A stretch of DNA of 64,000 nucleotides, from contig NZ_JAQMYP010000023.1 of NCBI RefSeq assembly GCF_028369295.1, forward strand, positions 62,001 to 126,000. Reading direction: 5' to 3'. Positions 35,201 to 43,246 of the stretch are shown piece after piece (position 1 is the first letter of the stretch; each line of letters begins with the position of its first letter). This stretch comes from Streptomyces sp. HD. GTDB lineage: Bacteria; Actinomycetota; Actinomycetes; Streptomycetales; Streptomycetaceae. A model generated the notes under the pieces. It did not search any database, was not told the origin of the DNA, and saw nothing but the letters and a program-made list of their open reading frames with translations. The position numbers were made by a program, and so were the translations under genes.

Positions 35201-35638
35201 TCAGGCGGCCTGGCGGCGCATCTCGGGGACCCGCATCGGGCGCGAGCCCGGGCCGCCGACGTGCGAGAAGGGCTGTGTCCGCCAGTCGAGCTCCTGAGGG
35301 AGCGTCAACAGCAGGGCCGTGTCCTGCTCGTGGGGCTTCGCCGAGTCGCCGGCGGAGCGGGCGGCGGAAGCCCTGCGGCCGGTACCGGCGCAGACCGTGA
35401 GGCCGAACGGGTTCCACGGTGAGGCGCACAGCGCGTGCTCCGGCAGGACCTCCTCGCCGGCCAGCAGGGCGATGGGCTGCGCGCAGTCCGGGCAGATCAC
35501 CCGGTACATCTCGAAGGTGTCGTACGCGTCGAACTCATCGTCGTCGAAGTCGTCGGATTCGACGCCCTCCGGAGTGGGCTCGACGACCGGCTGAAGGCGC
35601 TTGGGCGCGGTACGTCCAGGACGCTTAAGACTCTGCAT
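35201..35638 (-). CDS. Small acidic protein with a CxxC knuckle
   Basis: 145 residues. A basic N-terminus (MQSLKRPGRTAPKRLQPVVE) is followed by a very acidic stretch (EGVESDDFDDDEFDAYDTFEM), then a possible metal-binding knuckle YRVICPDCAQPIALLAGEEVLPEHALC and a Pro/Arg-rich tail. The spacing C-x2-C...C (residues about 49, 52 and 71) is zinc-ribbon-like but one ligand short, unless the nearby His or the later Cys serves. I do not recognise it. It lies on its own strand between the phosphotransferase and the AsnC regulator. The upstream region to 35906 has no other gene. Confidence 0.7.
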   Translation of the reverse strand: MQSLKRPGRTAPKRLQPVVEPTPEGVESDDFDDDEFDAYDTFEMYRVICPDCAQPIALLAGEEVLPEHALCASPWNPFGLTVCAGTGRRASAARSAGDSAKPHEQDTALLLTLPQELDWRTQPFSHVGGPGSRPMRVPEMRRQAA

Positions 35639-35906
35639 GGGATTCTCCCCCTCGGGCTGGGCCGTGACGGCACTGCGGCCTCGACCACAGCAAGCACTTC
35701 CCGTCCGGTCTCGGCGTTAATCACGGGTGCATCACGGAGCCTGTTCGGGGACTGTGGCGTTCGTCACATGCCGCCCGCAGGTGCCCGTGGCGGCCGGTTT
35801 GTCCCTTGGCCGGCGCACAGCCGCCTCCCCATCACATCACGAACCGGGCATGACCTGGGCTGCTCAGGTATCCGTGGAGATCAGCGGCACTGTAGGTTCT
35901 TGCGCC

Positions 35907-36347
35907 ATGGAGGAGCTGGACCGACAGATCGTGCAGCTGCTCGTCAAGGACGGGCGGATGAGCTACACCGACCTGGGCAAGGCCACGGGCCTGTCCACGT
36001 CGGCCGTGCACCAGCGGGTGCGGCGGCTGGAGCAGCGCGGTGTCATCCGTGGCTATGCCGCGGTCGTGGATCCCGAGGCGGTGGGGCTGCCCATGACCGC
36101 GTTCATCTCGGTGAAACCGTTCGATCCGAGCGCCCCCGACGACATCGCGGACCGGCTGGCGGACGTGCCGGAGATCGAGGCCTGTCACAGTGTCGCGGGC
36201 GACGAGAACTACATCCTGAAGGTTCGGGTGGCCACGCCGCACGAGCTGGAGGAGCTGCTCGCCCGGCTGCGGTCGCTGGCGGGGGTTTCCACCCGGACGA
36301 CCGTGGTGCTGTCCACGCCGTACGAGGCGCGGCCGCCGCGGATTTGA
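35907..36347 (+). CDS. Lrp/AsnC family regulator
   Basis: 146-residue feast/famine regulator. The N-terminal winged helix (ELDRQIVQLLVKDGRMSYTDLGKATGLSTSAVHQRVRRLEQRGVI) is complete. The C-terminal RAM/ACT-like domain binds a small effector, usually an amino acid (AACHSVAGDENYILKVRVATPHELEELL). It begins at the ATG of MEELDRQ: a -10 box TAGGTT lies 9 bp upstream, so the mRNA is nearly leaderless. The upstream 268 bp hold no gene. The target is unknown, though the amidohydrolase 171 bp downstream could be one. Confidence 0.9.
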   Translation: MEELDRQIVQLLVKDGRMSYTDLGKATGLSTSAVHQRVRRLEQRGVIRGYAAVVDPEAVGLPMTAFISVKPFDPSAPDDIADRLADVPEIEACHSVAGDENYILKVRVATPHELEELLARLRSLAGVSTRTTVVLSTPYEARPPRI

Positions 36348-36378
36348 GACCGCCGCGGACTTGCGCCGTAGAGGTGTT

Positions 36379-36468
36379 CGTCGTCTGCCGGCTGCGGGTT
36401 GTTCGTGGCTGGTCGCGCCCACGCGGCGGAGCCGCATATCGATACGCCCCGCGCCCTTTCCGGGCGTT
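36379..36468. repeat. Copy of a dispersed Streptomyces intergenic element
   Basis: The run GGTTGTTCGTGGCTGGTCG then CGCCCACGCGGCGGAGCCGC and ATATCGATACGCCCCGCGCC is a sequence I have seen, in near-identical form, in intergenic gaps of many Streptomyces genomes. It forms nested inverted repeats (GCGGCGGAGCCGC). A degenerate copy in the opposite orientation is at 59075-59140. Confidence 0.65.
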
Positions 36469-36518
36469 GCGGTGGCCCCCTGACCAGAGCTGACGGGGGC
36501 ACGCGCGAGACTGTTGCC

Positions 36519-38132
36519 ATGAGTGAGCGCAGCACCGAACCGAAGACCGTCCTCCTCCGCCGCGGAGAGGTGCACAGCCCCGCCGATCCCTTCGCCACCG
36601 CGATGGTGGTGGAGCGGGGCCAGGTCGCCTGGGTCGGCTCCGAAGGCGCCGCCGACGCCTTCGCGGACGGCGTCGACGAGGTCGTCGACCTGGATGGGGC
36701 CCTGGTCACTCCCGCGTTCACCGACGCCCATGTGCACACCACCGCCACGGGGCTCGCGCTGACCGGCCTCGACCTGTCCCGCGCTCCCTCCCTGGAGGCG
36801 GCGCTCGCTCTCGTGCGGGACTTCGCCGCCGCCCGGCCGGACGACCGCGTTCTCCTCGGTCACGGCTGGGACGCCGCCCGCTGGCCCGGGGGCCGCCCTC
36901 CGACGCGCGCCGAGCTCGACGAGGCCACCGGTGGCCGTCCTCTGTACCTGTCCCGCATCGACGTCCACTCGGCGGTCGTCACCACGGCACTGCTGGACAT
37001 GGCGCCCGGTGACCTCGGCACGGCCGACGGGCCGCTCGTCGCCGACGCCCATCACGCCGTACGAGCCACCGCGCTGGCCTCCATCACGCCCGCTCAGCGC
37101 ATCGAGGCCCAGCGCGCCGCCCTCGCCCGGGCCGCCTCCCTCGGCATCGGCACCGTCCACGAGTGCGGCGGGCCGGAGATCTCCTCCGAGGACGACTTCG
37201 CCGGGCTGCTGCGCCTGGCCGCCGAGGAGGCGGGGCCGCGGGTCGTCGGCTACTGGGCCGAGCCGGCCGAGGAGGGCATCGCCAGGGCGCGGGAGCTGGG
37301 CGCGATCGGCGCGGCCGGTGACCTCTTCGTCGACGGCGCCCTCGGCTCGCACACCGCCTGTCTGCACGAGCCGTACGCCGACGCCGCCCACACCGGCACC
37401 GCCTACCTGGACGCGGCCGCCGTCGCGGCCCATGTCGTCGCCTGCACCGAGGCCGGCCTCCAGGCGGGCTTCCACGCGATCGGCGACGCCGCCGTGACCG
37501 CCGTCGTGGAGGGCGTGCGCGCCGCCGCCGAGAAGCTCGGCCTCGCCCGCGTGCGCGCCGCCCGGCACCGTGTCGAGCACGCCGAGATGCTCACTCCGGA
37601 CACCGTGGCGGCCTTCGCCGAGCTGGGGCTGACGGCCTCCGTCCAGCCCGCGTTCGACGCGCTGTGGGGCGGCGAGGACGGCATGTACGCCCAACGCCTG
37701 GGTGTCGAGCGGGCCCGCACCCTGAACCCCTTCGCGGCGCTGCTGCGCGCCGGCGTCCCGCTCGCCTTCGGCTCCGACAGCCCGGTCACGCCCCTCGACC
37801 CCTGGGGCACGGTCCGCGCGGCCGCCTTCCACCGCACACCCGAGCACCGGGTCTCCGTGCGCGCCGCGTTCACGGCGCACACGCGTGGCGGCTGGCGGGC
37901 GATCGGTCGCGACGACGCGGGCGTCCTGGTGCCCGGCGCGCCCGCCGACTACGCCGTGTGGCGCACCGACGAACTGGTGGTCCAGGCCCCCGACGACCGG
38001 GTCGCGCGCTGGTCCACCGACCCGCGCTCCGGCACCCCCGGCCTGCCCGACCTGAGCCCGGGCCGCGAGCTCCCGGTCTGCCTGCGCACGGTGGTGGGCG
38101 GACGAACGGTCTTCGTACGGCCGGGCGAGTGA
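36519..38132 (+). CDS. Amidohydrolase (YtcJ/imidazolonepropionase-like)
   Basis: 537-residue metal-dependent hydrolase of the YtcJ type. Metal-site marks are FTDAHVHTTATGL (the HxH motif) near residue 70, the later HRVEHAEMLTPDTVAAFAELG, and the catalytic aspartate region AFGSDSPVTPLDPWGTVRAA. The DGALGSHTACLHEPYAD block is a YtcJ-family signature. Substrate not determinable; relatives act on diverse amides and cyclic compounds. The start is ATG 36519 (MSERSTEP). It follows the AsnC regulator by 171 bp, separated by a dispersed repeat, and is closed by a hairpin terminator 5 bp after the stop. Confidence 0.87.
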   Translation: MSERSTEPKTVLLRRGEVHSPADPFATAMVVERGQVAWVGSEGAADAFADGVDEVVDLDGALVTPAFTDAHVHTTATGLALTGLDLSRAPSLEAALALVRDFAAARPDDRVLLGHGWDAARWPGGRPPTRAELDEATGGRPLYLSRIDVHSAVVTTALLDMAPGDLGTADGPLVADAHHAVRATALASITPAQRIEAQRAALARAASLGIGTVHECGGPEISSEDDFAGLLRLAAEEAGPRVVGYWAEPAEEGIARARELGAIGAAGDLFVDGALGSHTACLHEPYADAAHTGTAYLDAAAVAAHVVACTEAGLQAGFHAIGDAAVTAVVEGVRAAAEKLGLARVRAARHRVEHAEMLTPDTVAAFAELGLTASVQPAFDALWGGEDGMYAQRLGVERARTLNPFAALLRAGVPLAFGSDSPVTPLDPWGTVRAAAFHRTPEHRVSVRAAFTAHTRGGWRAIGRDDAGVLVPGAPADYAVWRTDELVVQAPDDRVARWSTDPRSGTPGLPDLSPGRELPVCLRTVVGGRTVFVRPGE

Positions 38133-38136
38133 TCTC

Positions 38137-38175
38137 CCGGGGTGGCGCGCGTCCGATCGCCGCGCACCACCCCGG
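38137..38175 (+). terminator. Terminator after the amidohydrolase
   Basis: Perfect 9-bp CCGGGGTGG / CCACCCCGG extended inward by CGCGC pairs, starting 5 bp after the stop codon. Confidence 0.75.
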
Positions 38176-38681
38176 CGTGCGACCTGCGTATCCTCTGCGC
38201 TGACCAGCGAAGTGGGCGAAGACCTGCAGGTCAAACGGCTGTTGACAGGCGGAGGCCCGGGGCCGGTAGGTTCGGCCGAGTCCACCACCGGACGCCCGAC
38301 CGGGCAACTGCGGAACTTCCGGGAACCCGTCGCAAGGCCGCTGGGTCAGGGGCGGTGTGCCGCACCGGGCACCGCCACTGGGAGCCAGGCTCAGCGTCCG
38401 CGCGGCGACGACGGAACGTCGCGGCCGATCGGGGAGGTGTGACCCGGGTGGGGCCCGGGCGCTCAGTAGACAACGGCTTTCGGTCGATCCGCAGCCAGCG
38501 GGTCCCAGGTCGGCCCGAAGGGCGCCGGGCCCCCATCCGCAGCAGGCGCGAAACCGGTCCCGAAAAGCTCAGCCTTACCCCGCTCTTGTGGAATCGACAC
38601 CACCATACGAACGTGCTGTCGCGTCAGCCCAGGCGGCGCCCACTATGGTGGACGTCTGCGTACGGATGTGAAGGGGCAGCA
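38176..38681 (+). other. Long leader of ppm1, no protein gene seen
   Basis: About 500 bp without a credible gene. TTGACA (38242-38247), 19 bp, TAGGTT (38267-38272) is a good promoter, and everything after it would be a long 5' leader. It holds several G/C hairpins and, in order, GGTTC (38269-38273), GGGAACCC with GCAAGG (38321-38336), and GCCACTG followed by GGAGCCAGG (38374-38389). These recall conserved boxes of cobalamin riboswitches but the overall order and spacing are imperfect. The ppm1 frame stays open back to a GTG at 38440, but those residues look non-conserved. Confidence 0.4.
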
Positions 38682-39521
38682 GTGAACGACGGCGACGGGG
38701 ACCTCGCGGCACAGGACCGGGGGAAGCGGTTCGGTCCACTCGGCACGGCGTTGGTGATCATTCCGACCTACAACGAGGCGGAGAACATCAAGAGCATCGT
38801 CGGCCGGGTCCGCAAGGCGGTGCCCGAGGCGCATGTGCTCGTGGCCGACGACAACAGCCCCGACGGCACCGGCAAGCTCGCCGACGAACTGGCCGCCGAG
38901 GACGACCACGTCCAGGTCATGCACCGCAAGGGCAAGGAGGGCCTCGGCGCCGCCTACCTCGCGGGCTTCCACTGGGGCATGGAGAAGGGCTACGGCGTCC
39001 TGATCGAGATGGACGCCGACGGCTCCCACCAGCCCGAGGAACTGCCCCGACTGCTGACCGCCCTCAAGGGCGCCGACCTGGTCCTCGGCTCGCGCTGGGT
39101 ACCGGGCGGCCGGGTCGTGAACTGGCCGAAGTCCCGCGAGTTCATCTCCCGCGGCGGCAGCCTCTACTCCCGGCTCGCGCTGGATCTCCCGTTGCGGGAC
39201 ATCACCGGCGGCTACCGTGCCTTCCGCCGCGAGACCCTGGAGGGCCTCGGCCTCGACGACGTCGCCTCCCAGGGCTACTGCTTCCAGGTCGACCTCGCCC
39301 GCCGTGCGGTCAGGGCCGGATTCCATGTGGTCGAGGTGCCGATCACCTTCGTCGAGCGCGAACTCGGTGACTCGAAGATGAGCCGCGACATCCTGGTCGA
39401 GGCGCTGTGGCGGGTCACGTCGTGGGGCGCGCAGGAGCGGGTGGGCAAGCTGATGGCCCGCCGCTCGAAGCCGTCGGCGGCAGCGCGGCAGCGGTCGTCG
39501 CAGCAGCGGTCACAGCCGTAG
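38682..39521 (+). CDS. ppm1: Polyprenol-phosphate mannose synthase
   Basis: 279-residue GT2 glycosyltransferase that transfers mannose from GDP-mannose to polyprenyl phosphate, the donor for protein O-mannosylation and lipoglycans outside the membrane. The fold is clear: TALVIIPTYNEAENIKSIV near residue 25, VADDNSPDGTGKLADEL, the DxD metal site LIEMDADGSHQPEEL, VLGSRWVPGGRVVNWPKSRE, and the acceptor-side TGGYRAFRRETLEG. It has no membrane helices of its own; the membrane part of mycobacterial Ppm1 (Lnt domain) is absent. The Ser/Gln-rich tail (AARQRSSQQRSQP) is disordered. From memory it equals SCO1423. GTG start with AAGGGG upstream. Confidence 0.93.
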   Translation: MNDGDGDLAAQDRGKRFGPLGTALVIIPTYNEAENIKSIVGRVRKAVPEAHVLVADDNSPDGTGKLADELAAEDDHVQVMHRKGKEGLGAAYLAGFHWGMEKGYGVLIEMDADGSHQPEELPRLLTALKGADLVLGSRWVPGGRVVNWPKSREFISRGGSLYSRLALDLPLRDITGGYRAFRRETLEGLGLDDVASQGYCFQVDLARRAVRAGFHVVEVPITFVERELGDSKMSRDILVEALWRVTSWGAQERVGKLMARRSKPSAAARQRSSQQRSQP

Positions 39522-39593
39522 GCCCACGTCCGCACAGGCGGCGGCGGTCTTCCCCTTATCCCGCTCTGAGCCGGGCCCAGGCACACTGGACGC

Positions 39594-40148
39594 ATGACGA
39601 CTGGCGCTCCGACCCCCACCTATCCCGTTCGGCCCCGGCGCTCCCGGCTGCGGACCTTCCTGCCGCTGGGGATCGCCGCGTGGCTGGTGCTGGAGATCTG
39701 GCTGCTGACCGTGGTCGCGGACGCGACGAGCGGGCTCGTGGTGTTCTTGCTGCTGCTCGCCGGCCTCGTGCTCGGCTCGGTGGTCGTCAAGCGGGCGGGC
39801 CGACGCGCCTTCCAGGCCCTGAACGAGGCGTTGCAGCGTGGCGGCACCCCGGAGAGCGGCGGTGGCAACGGTCTGATGATGCTGGGCGGCCTGCTGATCA
39901 TGCTGCCCGGTCTGGTCTCGGACGCGCTGGGGCTGGTCCTGTTGATCCCGCCGGTCCAGAAGGCCTTGAGCCGTTATGCGGAGCGGACCGTCGATCGAAA
40001 GCTCCGGGCGGCGACCCCCGGTTCGTTCGGCGATGCCTTCCAGCAGGCGCGCATTCACCGCCCCGACGGCAAGATCGTGCCGGGTGAGGTCGTCAGGGAC
40101 GAGCCGGGGGACGAGCCGCAGGGCCCGGTGCCGCCGTTGACGCGCTGA
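39594..40148 (+). CDS. FxsA family membrane protein
   Basis: 184-residue FxsA protein with three to four hydrophobic segments: RTFLPLGIAAWLVLEIWLLTVVA at 20-42, GLVVFLLLLAGLVLGSVVV at 46-65, and the conserved NGLMMLGGLLIMLPGLVSDALGLVLLIPP at 91-120, the hallmark of the family. A cytoplasmic tail follows. The role is unknown in actinomycetes; in E. coli the homologue affects phage F exclusion. It follows ppm1 by 72 bp, probably on its own transcript or by read-through, and is followed by two terminators. Confidence 0.88.
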   Translation: MTTGAPTPTYPVRPRRSRLRTFLPLGIAAWLVLEIWLLTVVADATSGLVVFLLLLAGLVLGSVVVKRAGRRAFQALNEALQRGGTPESGGGNGLMMLGGLLIMLPGLVSDALGLVLLIPPVQKALSRYAERTVDRKLRAATPGSFGDAFQQARIHRPDGKIVPGEVVRDEPGDEPQGPVPPLTR

Positions 40149-40178
40149 CATCGCGGTCGACACGCTGACATCGAGGGA

Positions 40179-40209
40179 GCCCGGCGCCACTGAGCGCCGG
40201 GCCCCTCTT
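40179..40209 (+). terminator. Terminator with a T tract after fxsA
   Basis: 9-bp stem GCCCGGCGC / GCGCCGGGC, 6-nt loop, then CCCTCTTTTTT: a rare textbook intrinsic terminator for this genome. A second copy-like TCTTTTTGG follows at 40227-40240. Confidence 0.92.
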
Positions 40210-40260
40210 TTTTGGCTTTGCCGGGCCTCTTTTTGGCTTTTGGCTTTTGGGCACAGCAAA

Positions 40261-40301
40261 CCGCGGGCACCGTACGCCACGTTCACGTACGGCGCCCGCG
40301 G
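40261..40301. terminator. Second terminator, between fxsA and rbpA
   Basis: Hairpin with arms CCGCGGGCACCGTACG and CGTACGGCGCCCGCGG: 15 pairs with a single A/C mismatch and a 9-nt loop. Serves the convergent rbpA gene. Confidence 0.8.
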
Positions 40302-40346
40302 TTACACGCGGTGCCTGGTAAATCGGTCCAAGCCGCGCGCAGGGAC

Positions 40347-40721
40347 CTAGGCTGACTTGCGGCTGTCCCGGGGATGAACCGCGATGTTCATCGCCCCGGA
40401 CCGGAGAACAGCAAGTCGCTCCTCAAGGACCTCTTCGAGTTCCTCGCGGGTACGCCGCTCCATCAGCATGTCCCAATGCGTACGCGCGGGCTTGGCCTTC
40501 TTCTCTTCAGGGCCGTCGCCATCCACGAGGAGTGCCTGGGCCCCGCAGACCTTGCACTCCCACTCCGGCGGGATCTCCGCCTCGACCGAGAAGGGCATCT
40601 CAAACCGGTGCCCCTTCTCGCATGCGTACTCCACGGCCTGGCGCGGGGCCAGGTCGATGCCGCGGTCCGTCTCGTAGCTGGTCACCACGAGGCGCGTGCC
40701 GCGAAGAGCTCGCTCACTCAT
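40347..40721 (-). CDS. rbpA: RNA polymerase-binding protein RbpA
   Basis: 124-residue actinomycete-specific transcription factor that binds the principal sigma factors HrdB/SigA and steadies the open complex. The zinc-bearing RbpA core domain is CEKGHRFEMPFSVEAEIPPEWECKVCG (Cys/His ligands at about 33-61), the N-terminal tail ALRGTRLVVTSYETDRG, and the sigma-interaction domain KKAKPARTHWDMLMERRTREELEEVLEERL near the C-terminus. From memory it is SCO1421; rbpA is known to be induced by thiol stress through SigR, and a perfect SigR promoter is visible upstream. ATG at 40721. It sits between two terminators, so monocistronic. Confidence 0.96.
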   Translation of the reverse strand: MSERALRGTRLVVTSYETDRGIDLAPRQAVEYACEKGHRFEMPFSVEAEIPPEWECKVCGAQALLVDGDGPEEKKAKPARTHWDMLMERRTREELEEVLEERLAVLRSGAMNIAVHPRDSRKSA

Positions 40722-40782
40722 GAATCGTGCCTCCCGGGCTTGTCGCCCACAGGACAGGTGTCGCTGTCGTCGTCATCCGGTC

Positions 40783-40808
40783 AACGTCCGGTCGGCGGTA
40801 AAGATTCC
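40783..40808 (-). promoter_or_regulatory. SigR-type promoter of rbpA
   Basis: Minus strand: GGAAT (40808-40804), exactly 18 bp, GTT (40785-40783), matching the SigR consensus GGAAT-18-GTT. It lies 62 bp before the rbpA ATG. SigR control of rbpA is established in S. coelicolor. Confidence 0.85.
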
Positions 40809-40999
40809 CGATCGGTGTCCCGTTCCGGGTGATGCGTCGCCGTCGTAGCCGCAGCCTTGCTGACCAATGTCGTACCCACCGGCGCCCGGTTTGTCACATC
40901 TGCTAGCAGATGTGACCCAGCGTTTCGGCATCTTTGACGCGCAGTAACGGTACGCCTGGCAGGCCAAACGCGTACACTACCGCCCTTTCGCTCGGAACG

Positions 41000-42418
41000 C
41001 TAAATCGTTGGCGGCACCGGATTGCCCGCGTCGTTGATCGCCCGCCGCACCGGAACCCTCGCGAGCAGGGCGAACCCGATGACGAAGAAGGCCACGAGCG
41101 AGATGATCGCGTCCCGATAACTCCCGGTCAGCTGGTAGGTGAGCCCGAACAGAAGCGGGCCCAGCCAGCTCATACCGCGGTCGCTCATCTCGTACGCCGA
41201 GAAATATTCGGCCTCCTTGCCCGGCGGGACGAGATGGGAGAACAGTGACCGGGACAGGGCCTGGCTGCCGCCCAGGACCAGGCCGATGCCGGCCGCCAGC
41301 ACGAAGAACCACACCGGGGCCCCGGCCGGCAGGAAGTACCCGGCCGCCAGAACCACCGTCCACGCCACCAGTGAGCCGAGGATCGTCCGCTTGGCGCCGT
41401 AGGTCCGGGCCAGCCGTCCCATCGTCAGCGCGCCCGCCACGGCCAGCACCTGGACCAGCAGTACGGCGACGATGAGCGTGGACTGGGAGAGGTCCAGTTC
41501 CTCGGAGCCGTAGATCGACGCCTGGGAGATCACCGTCTGGATGCCGTCGTTGTAGATGAGGTAGGCCAGGAGGAAGGCGAGCGTCAGGGGGTGGCGGCGC
41601 ATGTCGCGGACGGTGGCCGCGAGCTGCCGGAAGCCCATGGCGTTCGGTCGCTTCCCGCCCGGCTCCTGCGCACCCGGTTCCTGCTCGCCCGGTTCCTGCT
41701 CGCCCGGTTCCTTCCCGGCTTCCTCGCTCGTGGACCGGCGGTCACGGAGGCGTCGTAGCGGGATGATCGCGAAGCCGCCCCACCACAGGCCCGCCGACGC
41801 GAGGCAGATACGGACGGCCGTGCCCTCGGAGACGCCGAAGGAGTCGTGGGCCAGGTACAGGACCAGGTTCACGATCAGCATCAGCGAGCCCGACGCGTAG
41901 CCGAAGGCCCAGCCCCGGGAGGAGACCGCGTCGCGTTCCTCGGGCGGGGCGATCTGCGGGAGGTAGGAGTTGTAGAGCATCATCGCGACCGACTGGGCCG
42001 CGTTCGCGACGATCAGCAGCAGGCCACCGAGGAGGTAGCGGTCGCCGCCGAGGAAGAACATGGCGGTGGTGGCGGTGGCCCCCAGGTAGGCGGAGGCCGC
42101 CAGGAGGGGCTTCTTGCGGCCGGTGCGGTCGGCCGCCGCGCCCACCAGGGGCATCACCAGGACGGCGACGATCACCGACAGGGACACCGAGTACGCGAAG
42201 AAGGATCCCGCGCGCACCGGGATGCCCAAGGGGTGGACGAATCCGTCCGCGTCCGCCGCCTCCTCGGCGACCGACGTCAGATAGGGGCCGAGGAACACGG
42301 TGAGCACGCTCGTCGAGTAGACGGAGCACGCCCAGTCGTAGAAGTACCAGCCGCGCTGCTCGCGGCGGCGGCCGGCCGCGTCGTCCGCGGCCTCCGCCCG
42401 CACGGTATCGGTGCCCAC
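41000..42418 (-). CDS. UMF1 (Atg22-like) MFS transporter
   Basis: 472-residue membrane protein of the MFS branch called UMF1, related to yeast vacuolar effluxer Atg22. Marks are the early WYFYDWACSVYSTSVLTVFLGPYL (UMF1 signature WxxYDWAxSxY), DRTGRKKPLLAASAYLGA, the NSYLPQIAPPEERDAVSSRGWAFGYASGSLML block and the C-terminal GPLLFGLTYQLTGSYRDAIIS. A charged loop between the two six-helix halves holds short tandem repeats (EPGEQ, three times, then EPGAQEPGG). It may export amino acids. ATG start at 42418 (MGTDTVRAE). Downstream, a minus-strand promoter-like gap of 278 bp leads to rbpA. Confidence 0.87.
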   Translation of the reverse strand: MGTDTVRAEAADDAAGRRREQRGWYFYDWACSVYSTSVLTVFLGPYLTSVAEEAADADGFVHPLGIPVRAGSFFAYSVSLSVIVAVLVMPLVGAAADRTGRKKPLLAASAYLGATATTAMFFLGGDRYLLGGLLLIVANAAQSVAMMLYNSYLPQIAPPEERDAVSSRGWAFGYASGSLMLIVNLVLYLAHDSFGVSEGTAVRICLASAGLWWGGFAIIPLRRLRDRRSTSEEAGKEPGEQEPGEQEPGAQEPGGKRPNAMGFRQLAATVRDMRRHPLTLAFLLAYLIYNDGIQTVISQASIYGSEELDLSQSTLIVAVLLVQVLAVAGALTMGRLARTYGAKRTILGSLVAWTVVLAAGYFLPAGAPVWFFVLAAGIGLVLGGSQALSRSLFSHLVPPGKEAEYFSAYEMSDRGMSWLGPLLFGLTYQLTGSYRDAIISLVAFFVIGFALLARVPVRRAINDAGNPVPPTI

Positions 42419-42475
42419 CCCGCGCCCCTCGCTTCCCCGTGAAGATCCCGCGCGAGGGCGGAGCCGACGACCGGG

Positions 42476-43246
42476 TCAGACCCAGACGCCCCGGTCCTCC
42501 ATGACCTTGCGCAACGTGTCGATGTGATCGGTCATGATGCCATCGGCTCCCAGGTCCAGGAGCCGGTGCATCGCATCGGGATCATTGATGGTCCACACGT
42601 GCACCTGGAGCCCGCGCGCGTGGGCGGCCCGTACGAAGCGGTGGTCCACCACCTGGATGCCGGACTGCGTCTCGGGCACCTGGGCGGCGACGGCCGAACG
42701 GCGCAGCGCGGCCGGCACACCCCAGGAGCGCAGCCGCAGATTGAGCACACCTCGGGTGCCGTACGACGTCGCCAGGCGCGGTCCGGCCAGGCGCTGGGCG
42801 CGGATGACGCGGGCCTCGGAGAAGGAGCCGACGCAGACGCGGTCCCAGGCGTTCGTGCGCTCGATCAGCTCCAGGAAGGGGTGGAGTGCCGGTTCCGCCT
42901 TGAGGTCGACGTTCCAGCGCACGTCGGGGAAGGTCTCCAGGAGCTCCTCGAACAGGGGCACCGGCTCCTTGCCTCCCACGCGCGCATCCCGTACGTCGGC
43001 CCAGGGCAGGTCGGCGATCCGGCCCGCCCCGTCCGTCACCCGGTCCAGGGTCGAGTCGTGGAAGGCGACGAGCTTGCCGTCGCGCGTGGTGTGGACGTCG
43101 GTCTCGATGTACCGGTAGCCCATTTCGACCGCGCGCCGGAACTGCAGCGCGGTGTTCTCCAGGCCGTCCGCCGCCCCGCCTCGGTGGGCGAACGGGATGG
43201 GGCCGGGGTGGTCGAGGTAGGGGTGGCGTATCCGCGTGGTGCTCAC
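42476..43246 (-). CDS. Glycerophosphodiester phosphodiesterase
   Basis: 256-residue GDPD. The TIM-barrel active site is intact: PFAHRGGAADGLENTALQFRRAV (catalytic HRG...ENT) near residue 20, IETDVHTTRDGKLVAFHDSTLDRVTDG with the metal-binding Ex(D)xH and catalytic His, WNVDLKAEP, and HVWTINDPDAMHRLLDLGADGIMTDHID at the end. It hydrolyses deacylated phospholipids to glycerol 3-phosphate and an alcohol. No signal peptide, so cytoplasmic. The start is a GTG at 43246, whose first bases overlap the stop of yczE by 4 bp (GTGA), so the two genes are coupled. The frame is open farther upstream across yczE, without meaning. Confidence 0.92.
   Translation of the reverse strand: MSTTRIRHPYLDHPGPIPFAHRGGAADGLENTALQFRRAVEMGYRYIETDVHTTRDGKLVAFHDSTLDRVTDGAGRIADLPWADVRDARVGGKEPVPLFEELLETFPDVRWNVDLKAEPALHPFLELIERTNAWDRVCVGSFSEARVIRAQRLAGPRLATSYGTRGVLNLRLRSWGVPAALRRSAVAAQVPETQSGIQVVDHRFVRAAHARGLQVHVWTINDPDAMHRLLDLGADGIMTDHIDTLRKVMEDRGVWV

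Noticed and set aside
38140..38681. An upstream GTG at 38440 extending Ppm1 by about 80 residues
   Set aside because: The extra residues (SIRSQRVPGRPEGRRAPIRS...) are Arg/Pro-rich and look non-conserved; relatives start near the GTG at 38682, which has AAGGGG upstream.
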